A stretch of 64,000 bases of DNA from Roseiarcus sp963730555 (GCA_963730555.1 CAVSSS010000038.1:1-64000); one strand, 5' to 3'; shown: positions 53,231 through 62,599, counted from the first letter of the stretch. Notes: a model not told the origin generated them from the sequence alone. Translations and numbers: made by a program.

Positions 53231-54651
53231 TGCGCCTCGATGACGAGCGACCGGAGGAAGGCGATGACCTCGTCGCGCCTCCCGGACTCAAGCGCTTGAT
53301 ACGCATCGCGTGCGAACCGTGCGTCTCCGCCGTGGGCCGCGATGATTTCGTCGAGCATGCGGAAGGCGCCGTTGTGGCCATAAGGAGCGGTCGAGCCGAC
53401 GCCCCAGAGTCGCGGCGTTAAGAACACGTCGCGCTCCACGAACCGCTGCGCCTGCAATTCGTTGCCGAGCGCGTTGACGGTCTGGTCGACGATAAGATGG
53501 CGCTTGAGATCGCTATAGAGCGGGATCAGCCACTCGCCCTTGTCGTTCTTCTGAAGCGCCTTAGCGAAGGGCAGGGCGCCAAGATCGATGCGGATCGGCG
53601 CCTTGACCTCGCCCGGGCGCAACGTGCCGGCCATGTCATAAGGCGCCGGATCGGTGAAGACGAGCGACTTCAGTGGCAAGGTCTGCATGTGGCAGGAAGC
53701 GCAGCCGATCTCGTTGAACGTCTGGCCGCCCGCCTTGGCCGCCTGCCGCCAATCGTCGGGCAGATCGGCTTTCACCGTCGGCGGCGGCAGCGTCGCCTGG
53801 AACGCCACCAGCGCCGATACGTCGCCGGCGGTGATGGAATCGGGCACGCCGCTCTCGGCGAAGTCGTGGCTGCCGGTCCAGCGCACGCCGTATCGTTCGA
53901 CCGCCTCCATGCCGTGATGAATATTGAGCGCATTAATGGTGAACTGGCGCAGCGACGTAAACACGCCCTTTCGGCTGAACGGTCTCACGATGAGATCGGA
54001 ATCGACGCCATCGATAGAGTCGAGATCGACGATGCCGTCAGGATGGGCGACAATCGAGCCGAAGCGCACGCCCTTGGCTACGAGGTCTGCATGCGCGTCC
54101 TTACCGGAAGCGCAAGCTTCGGCGATCGCCGCGGCGCGGATCGCCTGTAGGTCCGCAGTCATCTCGCGCGCCAGAAGCTCGACAAGACCCGCGCCCATTA
54201 GCGCTATGGTGTGCCGCTCGCTCGAGAACGACGGATCGATGGAGTTGAACTGGGCGCTTTCGAAACCTTCCGACACGAACACGTTGGCGACATCATCGGC
54301 CGAGCCGCCGATGACCGGATCATTGTGGCAGCCGAAACAAGAGTTCGAATCCGGCCCGCTGGTGCGGCTGAACGGCGGATTGACCCCGTTCTTGCGCTTA
54401 GTTGGGATGATCGCCTGGGTCGCCTTCGGCCGTCCAGCGCCGTCGACGGTGGTGAATTTCGCTTTGAACAGCTCCCGCCCGCGGTTGATGAGGGCGGGTA
54501 GAGCCGCGGGGCCCGCCGTGGCGACCGTGTCGAAATCGAGATGGGAGCCGGGGGGAAAGACGCGCTCGTCCCAACTTGCGCCCGGTGCGGCGCCGACGAC
54601 GAGCCAAGCCGACGCGCCCAACGCGAAAGCCGCTCCCCGGCTACGTTTCAT
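53227..54651 (-). CDS. di-haem oxidoreductase-like c-type cytochrome
   Basis: 474 residues with a signal peptide (AWLVVGAAPGA). Two c-haem sites are visible: CFGCH (Cys105 to His109) and CASCH in EIGCASCHMQTLPL near residue 325. The FVERDVFLTPRLWGVGSTAPYGHNGAF stretch matches the di-haem oxidoreductase (DHOR/thiol oxidoreductase) family. A periplasmic electron-transfer enzyme; peroxidase, dehydrogenase or thiol oxidase activities are known in relatives. The VCBS/ASPIC gene follows with an ATGA overlap. Confidence 0.87.
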   Translation of the reverse strand: MKRSRGAAFALGASAWLVVGAAPGASWDERVFPPGSHLDFDTVATAGPAALPALINRGRELFKAKFTTVDGAGRPKATQAIIPTKRKNGVNPPFSRTSGPDSNSCFGCHNDPVIGGSADDVANVFVSEGFESAQFNSIDPSFSSERHTIALMGAGLVELLAREMTADLQAIRAAAIAEACASGKDAHADLVAKGVRFGSIVAHPDGIVDLDSIDGVDSDLIVRPFSRKGVFTSLRQFTINALNIHHGMEAVERYGVRWTGSHDFAESGVPDSITAGDVSALVAFQATLPPPTVKADLPDDWRQAAKAGGQTFNEIGCASCHMQTLPLKSLVFTDPAPYDMAGTLRPGEVKAPIRIDLGALPFAKALQKNDKGEWLIPLYSDLKRHLIVDQTVNALGNELQAQRFVERDVFLTPRLWGVGSTAPYGHNGAFRMLDEIIAAHGGDARFARDAYQALESGRRDEVIAFLRSLVIEAQ

Positions 54652-54818
54652 TTCCCTCGCGCCTCGCCGCTGACAGCAGGAGATCGTTGACTTTGCTATT
54701 TGTCATGATCGAAGCCCTCGTTGCAAGCGCGAAACCCAAACCGGAACGTCATCGCCCTCAAAATTTGAGTTGCACCCCTCAGCATTGATTGCTACGCAAG
54801 CCGTCAATGTGTAGCGAT

Positions 54819-55850
54819 ATGGCGGCGAGCCATCTCACTCTGAAAGACATTGCTCGGGAGGTAGGCGTCAGCGTGGCGACCCTCGATCGCGTGCTGCATG
54901 GCCGGGCCGGCGTCCGGGAAGAGACCGCGCGTAGAGTCCGGGAGGCGATCGACCGCCACGGATTTCGCCCCTTCGCGGCGGGCGCCGAACTGGCGCGGAG
55001 CCGTCCCCACAAGATCGCTTTCGTGATGCCGGAAGGCTCGAACGTCTTCATGTCGATGATACTCGACAATATCGCCGACATGTCGGGCTGGCTGACGGCC
55101 CGGCGGGCTGTCGCCGAGACGACCAAGACCAATGTGTTCAACCCGGCGGCGCTCGCCGAAACGCTGGAATCCCTGGCCGGCCGCTATGACGGCGTCGCCG
55201 TCGTGGCGCTCGACCACCAGAGCGTTCGCGCCGCAATCGACGATCTTGTCGCCGGCGGGACCTATGTCGTGACGCTCGTTTCCGACGTGCCCGGCTCGCG
55301 CCGCCATCATTACATCGGCGTCGACAATGTGGCCGCGGGGCGAACCGCCGGGTCGCTGATGGGACGGTTCGTTCAGAGGCAGGGCGGCAAGATCGGCGTC
55401 ATCGCCGGGTCACAGTCGTTGCGCGATCACGCGGAGCGGATTTTCGGCTTCAATCAGGTGATGAGCCTGGAGTATCCGCACCTCGACATCCTGAGTCCGG
55501 TTGAGGGAAGCGATCACGACGGCGAGAGCGAAGCTCTCATGGCGAGATTGATGGACGATCATCCGGACCTGATCGGGGTCTATAATGTCGGCGCCGGCGT
55601 TCCCGGGGTCGCCAAGGCGATCACTGACGCGGGCCGCGAGCAGACCATGACCTTCATCGGCCATGATTTAAGCAGCGTCACCCGCAAGTGCCTCATTCGC
55701 GGCGTGATGGATGCGGTCATCGCTCAGGATCCGGGGCATGAGACGAGGTCGGCGATGCGCGTTCTCTTGTCCTTGATGCGCGGCGAACCGATCCTCGCCG
55801 AGCAGGAAAAGATCACCATCGATATTATCATGAGGGACAATTTGCCCTGA
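54819..55850 (+). CDS. LacI-family transcriptional regulator
   Basis: 343 residues from ATG 54819 (54807 is an alternative). The helix-turn-helix and hinge read LTLKDIAREVGVSVATLDRVLHGRAGVREETARRVREAI. The periplasmic-binding-protein-like effector domain follows (RPHKIAFVMPEGSNVFM, GVYNVGAGVPGVAKAI). It stands 145 nt upstream of the xylose-type ABC operon and probably controls it in response to the sugar. Confidence 0.85.
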   Translation: MAASHLTLKDIAREVGVSVATLDRVLHGRAGVREETARRVREAIDRHGFRPFAAGAELARSRPHKIAFVMPEGSNVFMSMILDNIADMSGWLTARRAVAETTKTNVFNPAALAETLESLAGRYDGVAVVALDHQSVRAAIDDLVAGGTYVVTLVSDVPGSRRHHYIGVDNVAAGRTAGSLMGRFVQRQGGKIGVIAGSQSLRDHAERIFGFNQVMSLEYPHLDILSPVEGSDHDGESEALMARLMDDHPDLIGVYNVGAGVPGVAKAITDAGREQTMTFIGHDLSSVTRKCLIRGVMDAVIAQDPGHETRSAMRVLLSLMRGEPILAEQEKITIDIIMRDNLP

Positions 55851-55995
55851 AGCTGGAGCCCTCCAATGCGACTCTTGGCTAATTGCGCCGGCGCTCGATC
55901 GACGAATAGGCTCGTCTCGCCGTCCGATCGCCGTGTTATTAGCAGTCCAATCAAGTTTTTAGTCGGTCCTGTTGGACCTCAGGTGGAGGAAAACA

Positions 55996-57042
55996 ATGAA
56001 AACTGCAAAAATACTGGTGTTGGGCGCGGCGCTATTCGCGTCCGTCGGACTGACATCGCTCGCGATGGCGAAAGACCTGACGGTCGGCGTCTCGTGGTCG
56101 AACTTCCAGGAAGAGCGCTGGAAGACCGACGAGGCCGCGATCAAGAAGGCGCTCGAAGCGCACGGCGCCAAGTACATCTCGGCCGACGCTCAGGCTTCGC
56201 CGACCAAGCAGCTGACGGACGTCGAGGACCTTATCTCCAAGGGCGCCAATGTGCTCATCATTCTCGCCATGGATTCGGAGGCGATCCTTCCGGCTGTCAA
56301 GAAGGCCAGCGACGAAGGTATTCCGGTCATTGCCTATGACCGCCTGATCGAGAGCCCCAATGTTCTCTACATCACCTTCAACAACGTCGAGGTCGGTCGG
56401 ATGATGGCCAAGGCGATTGAAGCAGCCAAGCCTGCCGGCAATTATGCCTTCATCAAGGGCGACAAGGGCGATCCCAACGCAGACTTCCTGTTCTCCGGCA
56501 TCAAGGAAGTGCTCGAGCCCGCAATGAAGGCCGGCAAGATCAAGAACGTCGGCGAATCCTACACCGATGGATGGAAGCCAGACAACGCGCAGAAGAACAT
56601 GGAGCAGATCCTCACCAAGAACAACAATAAGGTTGACGCAGTGGTGTGCGAGAACGACGGCATGGCCGGCGGCGTCGTCGCAGCGCTCTCCGCGCAGGGC
56701 ATGGCGGGCTCCGTTCCGGTCTCGGGACAGGACGGCGACCATGCGGCGATCAACCGCATCGCGCTCGGCACCCAGACCGTCTCGATCTGGAAGGACGCGC
56801 GCGACCTCGGTAAAACCGCAGGCGACGCCGCGGTTGACCTGGGCGACGGCAAGAAGATGACCGCCATTCCCGACGTGAAGCCGTTCACCGGCGGCGCCAA
56901 GGGGATCAAGGTCAACGGCATCCTCCTGACCCCGCTCCCAGTCACCCGGGCCAACCTCAACGTGATCGTCGACAAGGGCTGGATCACCAAGGCGGAAGTC
57001 TGCGCCGGGGTGAAGCCGGGCACGGTGAAGTTCTGCGGTTGA
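55996..57042 (+). CDS. xylF: D-xylose-type ABC transporter substrate-binding protein
   Basis: 348 residues. ATG 55996 follows GGTGGAGGAAAACA. The signal peptide ends SLAMAKD. XylF-type features are GVSWSNFQEERWKTDEAAI at the start of the mature protein, VLIILAMDSEAILPAVKKASDEGIPVIAYDRLI, GDPNADFLFSGI and ENDGMAGGVVAAL. It captures the sugar in the periplasm. A hairpin after the gene probably keeps the binding protein more abundant than the permease and ATPase. Confidence 0.9.
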   Translation: MKTAKILVLGAALFASVGLTSLAMAKDLTVGVSWSNFQEERWKTDEAAIKKALEAHGAKYISADAQASPTKQLTDVEDLISKGANVLIILAMDSEAILPAVKKASDEGIPVIAYDRLIESPNVLYITFNNVEVGRMMAKAIEAAKPAGNYAFIKGDKGDPNADFLFSGIKEVLEPAMKAGKIKNVGESYTDGWKPDNAQKNMEQILTKNNNKVDAVVCENDGMAGGVVAALSAQGMAGSVPVSGQDGDHAAINRIALGTQTVSIWKDARDLGKTAGDAAVDLGDGKKMTAIPDVKPFTGGAKGIKVNGILLTPLPVTRANLNVIVDKGWITKAEVCAGVKPGTVKFCG

Positions 57043-57077
57043 GTTGACCCCTCAAGCACAGAGTGAAACAAAAGAGG

Positions 57078-57107
57078 GCCGCGCTGTTTGCAAAGCGGCG
57101 CGGCTTT
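57078..57107 (+). terminator. partial terminator between xylF and xylH
   Basis: GCCGCGC (57078-57084), 13-nt loop, GCGCGGC (57098-57104), then TTT. The position between binding-protein and permease genes is typical of attenuation within transporter operons. Confidence 0.7.
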
Positions 57108-57164
57108 CTGTGCAACGCCCGCCCTTGATGCCGGCGGCGTAAGACGCGAAGATCGGGAGGGATC

Positions 57165-58491
57165 ATGACCTCTGCGGCGCCGAGCGCCACGAGCGCGGCT
57201 CCGAACGAGTTGGCCATTCGAAGGTTGCTGAGAGCCACCGAGGTCGACACCCGAATGCTCGGCATGATCGGCGCGCTGGCGTTGATCTGGATCGGTTTCA
57301 ACATCATCACCTGGGCTCAAACTGGCGAGGGCTTGTTCCTGACGCCGCGCAACTTATGGAATTTGAGCGTCCAGACGTCGTCGATCGCAGTCATGGCGAC
57401 CGGCATGGTGCTCGTCATCGTCATGCGCCACATCGACCTCTCGGTCGGATCGATCATCGGCTTCGTCTCGACAATCATTGGGGTGGCGCAGGTCCATATC
57501 CTGCCGGCCTATCTCGGCCTCGACAATCCGGCGATCTGGGTTATCGCCGTGATCATCGCCTTGGCGGTCGGCGCGGCGATCGGCGCCTTTCAAGGCTCGC
57601 TGGTGGCCTATATCGGCATTCCGTCCTTCATCGTCACCCTCGGCGGCCAATTGTTCTGGCGCGGCGCCGCTTGGTGGGTGACGACGGGTCAGACCATCGC
57701 GCCGCTCGACGACCGCTTCGCGCTGATGGGCGGGGGCCCGCATGGCTCGATCGGCGCCACGGCAAGCTGGGTCATCGCCGCCATCTGCTGCGCCGGCATC
57801 GTGTTCGGCCTCTACGCCGGCCGCCAGCGGCGAGCGCGGTTTCGTTTCCCGCAACGGCCCATGTGGGCCGAATACGTCATCGCGGCCGTCGGCTGCTTCG
57901 TCGTCCTCGGCGCGACCGCGATCGTCAACGCTTATCCCTGGCCTGAGCGCGTCGCTGCAGCCTATGCGAAAGCCAACAACATTCCCGTGCCGGAGGGAGG
58001 CATGTTCATCTCCACCGGATATGCGATTCCGGTGTTGATTGCGCTCGTCACCGGCGTCGTCATGACCTTCCTCGCCCGGCGCACCCGGTTTGGCCGCTAT
58101 GTCTACGCCACCGGCGGCAATCCGGAAGCCGCCGAGCTCGCCGGCGTCAACACCAAGAAGATCACGATTATGGTCTTTGCACTTATGGGCGCGTTGGCGG
58201 GGATCGCGGCCTGCATCGATTCTGCACGGCTCGAATTCGGCGACCAACGTGCTCGGACAGTTCGACGAGCTTTACGTGATTGCGGCGGCGGTCATCGGCG
58301 GCACCTCGCTCGCCGGCGGCGTCGGCACGATCTACGGGGCGCTCATCGGCGCGCTGGTCATCCAGTCGCTCCAATCGGGCATGGTGCTGCTCGGGCTGGA
58401 CTCGGCCTTCCAGCAGATGGTGGTCGGCCTGGTGCTGGTTGGGGCGGTCGGCATCGACACGTTCTACCGCCGCAGAACCGCTAAGGGTTAA
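57165..58491 (+). pseudogene. xylH: xylose-type ABC transporter permease, one frameshift
   Basis: About 440 residues when repaired, the long form typical of XylH. Features are SIAVMATGMVLVIVMRHIDLSVGSIIGFVST, IPSFIVTLGGQLFWRGAAWWVTTGQTIAPLD and RYVYATGGNPEAAELAGVNTKKI. Near 58224 the frame slips by one base. The true end is SATNVLGQFDELYVIAAAVIGG to IDTFYRRRTAKG at 58491. The single lesion in an otherwise perfect gene points to a sequence error or very recent mutation. Confidence 0.88.
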
Positions 58492-58495
58492 GCCC

Positions 58496-59281
58496 ATGGA
58501 CGCGAACGCCCAAACCCCGCTGGTCGAGATGAAGGACATCTCGATCGCCTTCGGCGGAGTCAAGGCCGTCGACCACGCCTATATCGATTTATACCCCGGC
58601 GAGGTGGTCGGCCTGCTCGGCCACAACGGCGCGGGGAAGTCATGCCTCATCAAGATCCTGTCGGGCGCGTACAAGCGCGACACCGGACAGATCTTCATCA
58701 ATGGGCAGGAAGCCAAGATCGATAACCCGCGCGACGCCAAGCACTTTGGCATTGAGACGGTGTACCAGGCGCTCGCTCTTGCCGACAACGTCGACGCGGC
58801 GTCGAACCTCTATCTCGGCCGCGAACTGCTCACGCGCTGGGGCACGCTCGACGACGCCTCGATGGAGGCGGAGGCGCGCAAGGTGATGGGCCGGCTCAAT
58901 CCGAACTTCCGCCGCTTCAAGGAGCCGGTGGTCGCGCTCTCCGGCGGCCAGCGCCAGTCGGTCGCCATCGCTCGCGCGATTCATTTCGACGCCGAGGTCC
59001 TCATCATGGACGAGCCGACGGCCGCCCTCGGCCCGGCCGAGACCGCGCAGGTCGGCGAACTCATCAAACAGCTCAAGTCGGAAGGCCTCGGCATCTTCCT
59101 CATCAGCCACGACATCCATGACGTGTTCGACCTCGCCGACCGGGTGACTGTGATGAAGAACGGCCAGGTCGTCGGGACGGGCCGCGTCGAAGACATGACC
59201 AAGGACGAGGTGCTCGGCATGATCATCCTCGGCAAATGCCCGCCCGGCGCGATTCCGGGGCCGGGCGCGATGGTGAACTGA
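58496..59281 (+). CDS. xylG: xylose-type ABC transporter ATP-binding protein (single-domain)
   Basis: 261 residues. Walker A is GHNGAGKSCLIK (Cys where Thr is usual after GKS), signature LSGGQRQSVAIAR, Walker B VLIMDEPTAALG and H-loop FLISHDIHDVFD. Only one nucleotide-binding domain is present, unlike the tandem XylG of enterobacteria but usual in Hyphomicrobiales. ATG 58496 is 5 nt after the repaired permease stop. Confidence 0.88.
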   Translation: MDANAQTPLVEMKDISIAFGGVKAVDHAYIDLYPGEVVGLLGHNGAGKSCLIKILSGAYKRDTGQIFINGQEAKIDNPRDAKHFGIETVYQALALADNVDAASNLYLGRELLTRWGTLDDASMEAEARKVMGRLNPNFRRFKEPVVALSGGQRQSVAIARAIHFDAEVLIMDEPTAALGPAETAQVGELIKQLKSEGLGIFLISHDIHDVFDLADRVTVMKNGQVVGTGRVEDMTKDEVLGMIILGKCPPGAIPGPGAMVN

Positions 59282-59302
59282 GGCGGCGGCTGGCTAAAAC
59301 TC

Positions 59303-59320
59303 AACCAGCGTCGGCTGGTT
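59303..59320 (+). terminator. weak stem-loop after the xylose-type operon
   Basis: AACCAGC (59303-59309), GTCG loop, GCTGGTT (59314-59320). No T-run follows. Confidence 0.45.
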
Positions 59321-59344
59321 TCGACTCTAAGCCGGGCGTAGCGA

Positions 59345-59368
59345 GTGGTGCGAAAATCAAGATTTTTG
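59345..59368. repeat. 24-nt dispersed repeat, copy 1
   Basis: GTGGTGCGAAAATCAAGATT followed by TTTG. A second copy with one substitution lies at 62446-62469. Both are intergenic, downstream of genes. Confidence 0.65.
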
Positions 59369-59446
59369 AGACAGGCCCGTTCTGGTCCGCGACGCGCGCG
59401 GAACGAAGCGACTCACCGGTCCCGTCAATGTTCGAGCCCAGCGGCG

Positions 59447-59647
59447 CTACGCATCGACGGGCCCCGTATCGCGGCCTTGGCGCAGTTCCTTCCTTAGTTG
59501 TTCCACCTCCCGCTCCAAGTGTTCGATGCGATCGAGAGTGTAGTCGAAGCTAGTGGATTCCATCGCTTGCAGCCAGGAGAAGACGGCCGCGAGCGCGCGA
59601 CGAAATTTCCCTTGCTCTGGCACCAGATGGCTCGCTGTGTCTGTCAT
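59447..59647 (-). CDS. small coiled-coil hypothetical protein
   Basis: 66 residues from ATG 59647; the open frame extends to 59698. The middle reads FRRALAAVFSWLQAMESTSFDYTLDRI, and the C-terminal half (IEHLEREVEQLRKELRQG) is a strong heptad coiled coil. Small proteins of this type are common in Hyphomicrobiales and lack known function. Confidence 0.55.
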   Translation of the reverse strand: MTDTASHLVPEQGKFRRALAAVFSWLQAMESTSFDYTLDRIEHLEREVEQLRKELRQGRDTGPVDA

Positions 59648-59682
59648 CGGAAACTCTTCGCTGGCGCAGCGGTGTGCGACCT

Positions 59683-60423
59683 TTACAGTTGCGACCACCC
59701 GCCATCGACCGGAAGTTCCGCGCCGGTCGTGAAGGTCGCGTCGAACGCGAGGAAGAGGGCGGCCTTGGCGATCTCGTCCGACGTCCCCCAGCGCTTCATG
59801 GGAACCATGCCGGCCGTTTGCTCCCTAATCTGGGCCGCCGTATCGCCAAACGCTTTGTCGATGATCGGCGTGTCGGTGGGACCGGGCGACACCGCGTTGA
59901 CGCGAATCTCCCGAGGTAAAAGCTCAGCGGCGAGCACACGAGCGAAGGATCGCAGGGCGGCCTTGGCGGCTCCGTATGTGGCGTTGCCGGGCATTCCCTT
60001 GACGTTCGCGATCGAGGTCGTGAGGACGACGGAGCCTCCCCGGTTGATCAGCGGCGCGAGCTTCTGCACCGCGAAAAACGGCCCCTTGGCGTTCAGGTTG
60101 AACATCTCGTCGTATACGGCTTCGGTCACGCTCCCGAGAGGCGCTCGGGTGCTGAACCCGGCGTTGACGAAAAGCAGGTCGAAGGTGTCGAACTCGGCCT
60201 TCACCCGAGAGGCGAGGGCGTCGATATCCGTCAACGAACGCGCGTCGCTCGAAACCACGAGGGCGTCCTTTCCAAGCTCTTTCTGCGCCGATTCCAGGCC
60301 GGCCTGCGACCGCCCCGTCACCAGAACACGCGCACCGCCATCGAGGAGCATCTTCGCCGTCGCGAGCCCCATGCCGCTGGTGCCGCCGATGATCACCGCC
60401 CGCTTCGCTTCGTATCGTTGCAT
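59683..60423 (-). CDS. short-chain dehydrogenase/reductase
   Basis: 246 residues. Cofactor motif GGTSGMGLATAKML (residues about 13-26), structural LFVNAGFSTRA, catalytic Ser in TTSIANVKG and Tyr-x-x-x-Lys in ATYGAAKAAL, and the C-terminal GGWSQL. ATG 60423 has AAGGAGAA upstream. It is paired with a second SDR and a TetR regulator; shared operator-like motifs precede both SDR genes. Confidence 0.9.
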   Translation of the reverse strand: MQRYEAKRAVIIGGTSGMGLATAKMLLDGGARVLVTGRSQAGLESAQKELGKDALVVSSDARSLTDIDALASRVKAEFDTFDLLFVNAGFSTRAPLGSVTEAVYDEMFNLNAKGPFFAVQKLAPLINRGGSVVLTTSIANVKGMPGNATYGAAKAALRSFARVLAAELLPREIRVNAVSPGPTDTPIIDKAFGDTAAQIREQTAGMVPMKRWGTSDEIAKAALFLAFDATFTTGAELPVDGGWSQL

Positions 60424-60460
60424 GCGTATTCTCCTTGCGATGTCTGGGTCGCTTTGCTAA

Positions 60461-60534
60461 TTTTTGAACTGTTTCGTATGATAATCAGGCGCAGAGGGTG
60501 CGGTCAAGGAATTTTTGAACTAGTTATTTCAAAA
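60461..60534. promoter_or_regulatory. candidate TetR operators upstream of the first SDR gene
   Basis: TTTTTGAACTGTTTCG (60461-60476) closely matches TTTCGAACTGTTCAGT in front of the second SDR gene. A second site, TTTTGAA (60513-60519), eight bases, TTCAAAA (60528-60534), is an inverted repeat containing the same TTGAACTA core. Confidence 0.5.
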
Positions 60535-60623
60535 GTACCCTGGGGCCCTTTGGACGATCACGTAGCTCCGCAATCGCCTGCTTATTCTGGTCACCGCGAT
60601 CATTTCGCCGCGACCGGCTCTCC

Positions 60624-61598
60624 TCAGGACACCGCGCTCAAGGATGCTGGGTAAGACAAGTCGATACCGGAGACCTTGACGACGGCCTGCCACGCGGCTT
60701 CTTGGGTGGCGCGATCGTGGAGGTGTGGGTGGCGCTGCGCCTCAATTGGGCCTGAGAACTTCCCTTGAGCCGAGGCGAAGAATTGCCCTGAGACGTCGGT
60801 TCCGAACTCCGACGCCTGGAGGTACCGACGGGCCGCGGTCTCCGGCGTCTGATTCATGCCGGGAATGAGGTTCACGATTGGGATAAACAGATACTTCAAC
60901 ATCGGGCCAGCGTTTCGCACCACCTTGGTGTCGGTCGCCCCGCCGGGTGAGACAGCGTACACGGCCATGCCGGAGGGTAGCCGGCGCGCCAGCGCCGCGA
61001 CCCACCAAGCGATAATGAGCTTCGCGTCGGCATACGCATTGTTGGGCACGTACTTCACGTTCGGCCCGTTGCGAATCAGGGCTTCCACAGCGGCGGTTCG
61101 GTCGCCCTGGTGGTATTTGGCCGCGAAGGCTGGCACGTCGGTGTACTTGAACATGGGGACGCCCCCTCGGGCTGGCTCCGCACCGGCGATAACAATCCGC
61201 GCGTTGGGGCTCAGCAGGTTGGCGCGGAGCAACCCGACAGTCAGTTGATGATGGCCGATCAGCGGGGCCTGAGACGCCTCGACGCCCGCCGCAGTGATCA
61301 CGCGCGCCTTGGTAGGGACCAGCCCGGCATTGAGCAGTAGGAAATCGATCGGCCGGCCTCGCTTGACCAGCGCGGCGAGGGCAGACTGAACGCTGGTCGG
61401 TGCGTTCAGATCGAGCTCCAGCGGCGTGAAGACCTGTCTTTTGGTCTCCGCCGCAAGCTGAGCGGCAGTTTCCTGGACCCGAGCCAGGCTGCGCCCGGTG
61501 ACGATGATCTCGCGCCAGCCCTCTCCGGCGAGAGTGCGGGCTGCCGCATAACCGAGCCCGGAGGTGGTGCCGGTGACGAGCGCGATCGAATGTTCCAT
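60624..61598 (-). CDS. short-chain dehydrogenase/reductase (long, protochlorophyllide reductase-like)
   Basis: 324 residues. Cofactor motif GTTSGLGYAAARTLAG, LLLNAGLVPT, and an active-site Tyr-x-x-x-Lys in NNAYADAKLIIAWW. The long C-terminal part (RHPHLHDRATQEAAWQAVVKVSG) fits the group annotated as light-dependent protochlorophyllide reductase/retinol dehydrogenase-like SDRs. The divergent TetR gene starts 132 nt away. Confidence 0.85.
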   Translation of the reverse strand: MEHSIALVTGTTSGLGYAAARTLAGEGWREIIVTGRSLARVQETAAQLAAETKRQVFTPLELDLNAPTSVQSALAALVKRGRPIDFLLLNAGLVPTKARVITAAGVEASQAPLIGHHQLTVGLLRANLLSPNARIVIAGAEPARGGVPMFKYTDVPAFAAKYHQGDRTAAVEALIRNGPNVKYVPNNAYADAKLIIAWWVAALARRLPSGMAVYAVSPGGATDTKVVRNAGPMLKYLFIPIVNLIPGMNQTPETAARRYLQASEFGTDVSGQFFASAQGKFSGPIEAQRHPHLHDRATQEAAWQAVVKVSGIDLSYPASLSAVS

Positions 61599-61671
61599 TG
61601 GTGGCTCCGTGATGAAAGGGGAAGGTCAACTCGTAAGGCCCCGCGAGGCCAGGACCAGCTTGATAATTTCG

Positions 61672-61738
61672 AACTGTTCAGTTATATATTGGCGCAATCG
61701 AAGGTGCCTTGCAAGGAGTTTTTAACTGAATGGTTCAG
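61672..61738. promoter_or_regulatory. candidate TetR operators between the second SDR gene and tetR
   Basis: AACTGTTCAGTT (61672-61683) is a perfect 12-bp palindrome. CTGAA-TGG-TTCAG (61726-61738) is a second inverted repeat that overlaps the start codon of the regulator gene. Both share the GAACTGTTCAG theme with the site at 60461. Confidence 0.55.
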
Positions 61739-62362
61739 AATGCCCCTAAGCCGCGCGGACGGCCGCGCAGCTTCGACGAGACGGAGGCGCTGGAAAGGGC
61801 GATCCAGGTGTACTGGTCGAAAGGCTATGACGGCGTCACGATCGACGATCTTGTCGACGGAATGGGTGTGGGACGGCCAAGCCTGTATTCCGTCTTCGGC
61901 GACAAGCGGGCCTTGTTCTTGCGCGTCCTCAAAGCGTACGCGGAGAAGAAGGGCGCTCGCGCCGCCAAGGCGCTGCTGTCGCCGCAGACGCTTCGCGAGT
62001 CGCTCGCCCGTTTCCTGAAGCACGCCGTCGAAAGTGCGACCGAGAAAGGGTCTGCTCGGGGGTGTCTTCTCCTGTGCGTCGCGCCACTTGTGGACGACCC
62101 TGAGGTCCGGCAGTTCCTGCAAAACGCGGCCGCTGGCGCGGCAGCGCTGGTGGAAGGTCGGTTCCGGGACGCGATCAGCGCGGGCGAAATCCCGTCCGAC
62201 TTTCCCGTAGCCGTCCGCGCAAGCCAGCTCACTGATTTTGCTCGTGGCCTTACCATGCGTGCGCAGATAGGCGCGCCGCGCAAGACGCTTCTCGAGGATG
62301 CCGAGGAAGCAGCCGACTTGTTGCTCCTGTCGCGGCGTGGAAATGCGGCGCAGGATTTTTGA
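61730..62362 (+). CDS. TetR-family transcriptional regulator
   Basis: 210 residues. The helix-turn-helix region reads RSFDETEALERAIQVYWSKGYDGVTIDDLVDGMGVGRPSLYSVFGDKRALFLRVL. The C-terminal ligand domain includes RGCLLLCVAPLVDDPEVRQFL. The start ATG 61730 follows AAGGAG. It probably represses the neighbouring SDR genes and itself. Confidence 0.9.
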   Translation: MVQNAPKPRGRPRSFDETEALERAIQVYWSKGYDGVTIDDLVDGMGVGRPSLYSVFGDKRALFLRVLKAYAEKKGARAAKALLSPQTLRESLARFLKHAVESATEKGSARGCLLLCVAPLVDDPEVRQFLQNAAAGAAALVEGRFRDAISAGEIPSDFPVAVRASQLTDFARGLTMRAQIGAPRKTLLEDAEEAADLLLLSRRGNAAQDF

Positions 62363-62445
62363 AGCTGCATGGCGTGATGGTTGGAGCAAGCTACTTGCGC
62401 TGGCGGCCGCCAGCTCGGCCCCTAGGCTAGGACACGGCTGCGCCC

Positions 62446-62469
62446 GTGGTGCGAAACTCAAGATTTTTG
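62446..62469. repeat. 24-nt dispersed repeat, copy 2
   Basis: GTGGTGCGAAACTCAAGATT followed by TTTG, matching 59345-59368 at 23 of 24 positions. The surrounding 62363-62599 shows no gene. Confidence 0.65.
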
Positions 62470-62599
62470 CACCGCAAACCGTCGCCGATGAAATCAATGG
62501 GTTATCCGGCGCAGAAATCAGGTGCATAAAAACTGATCGCCGCGCTCGCTTCCTTAACGACCAAGTTTGCGCGGCCAACGACATGAGCCGCGCGGGTCA

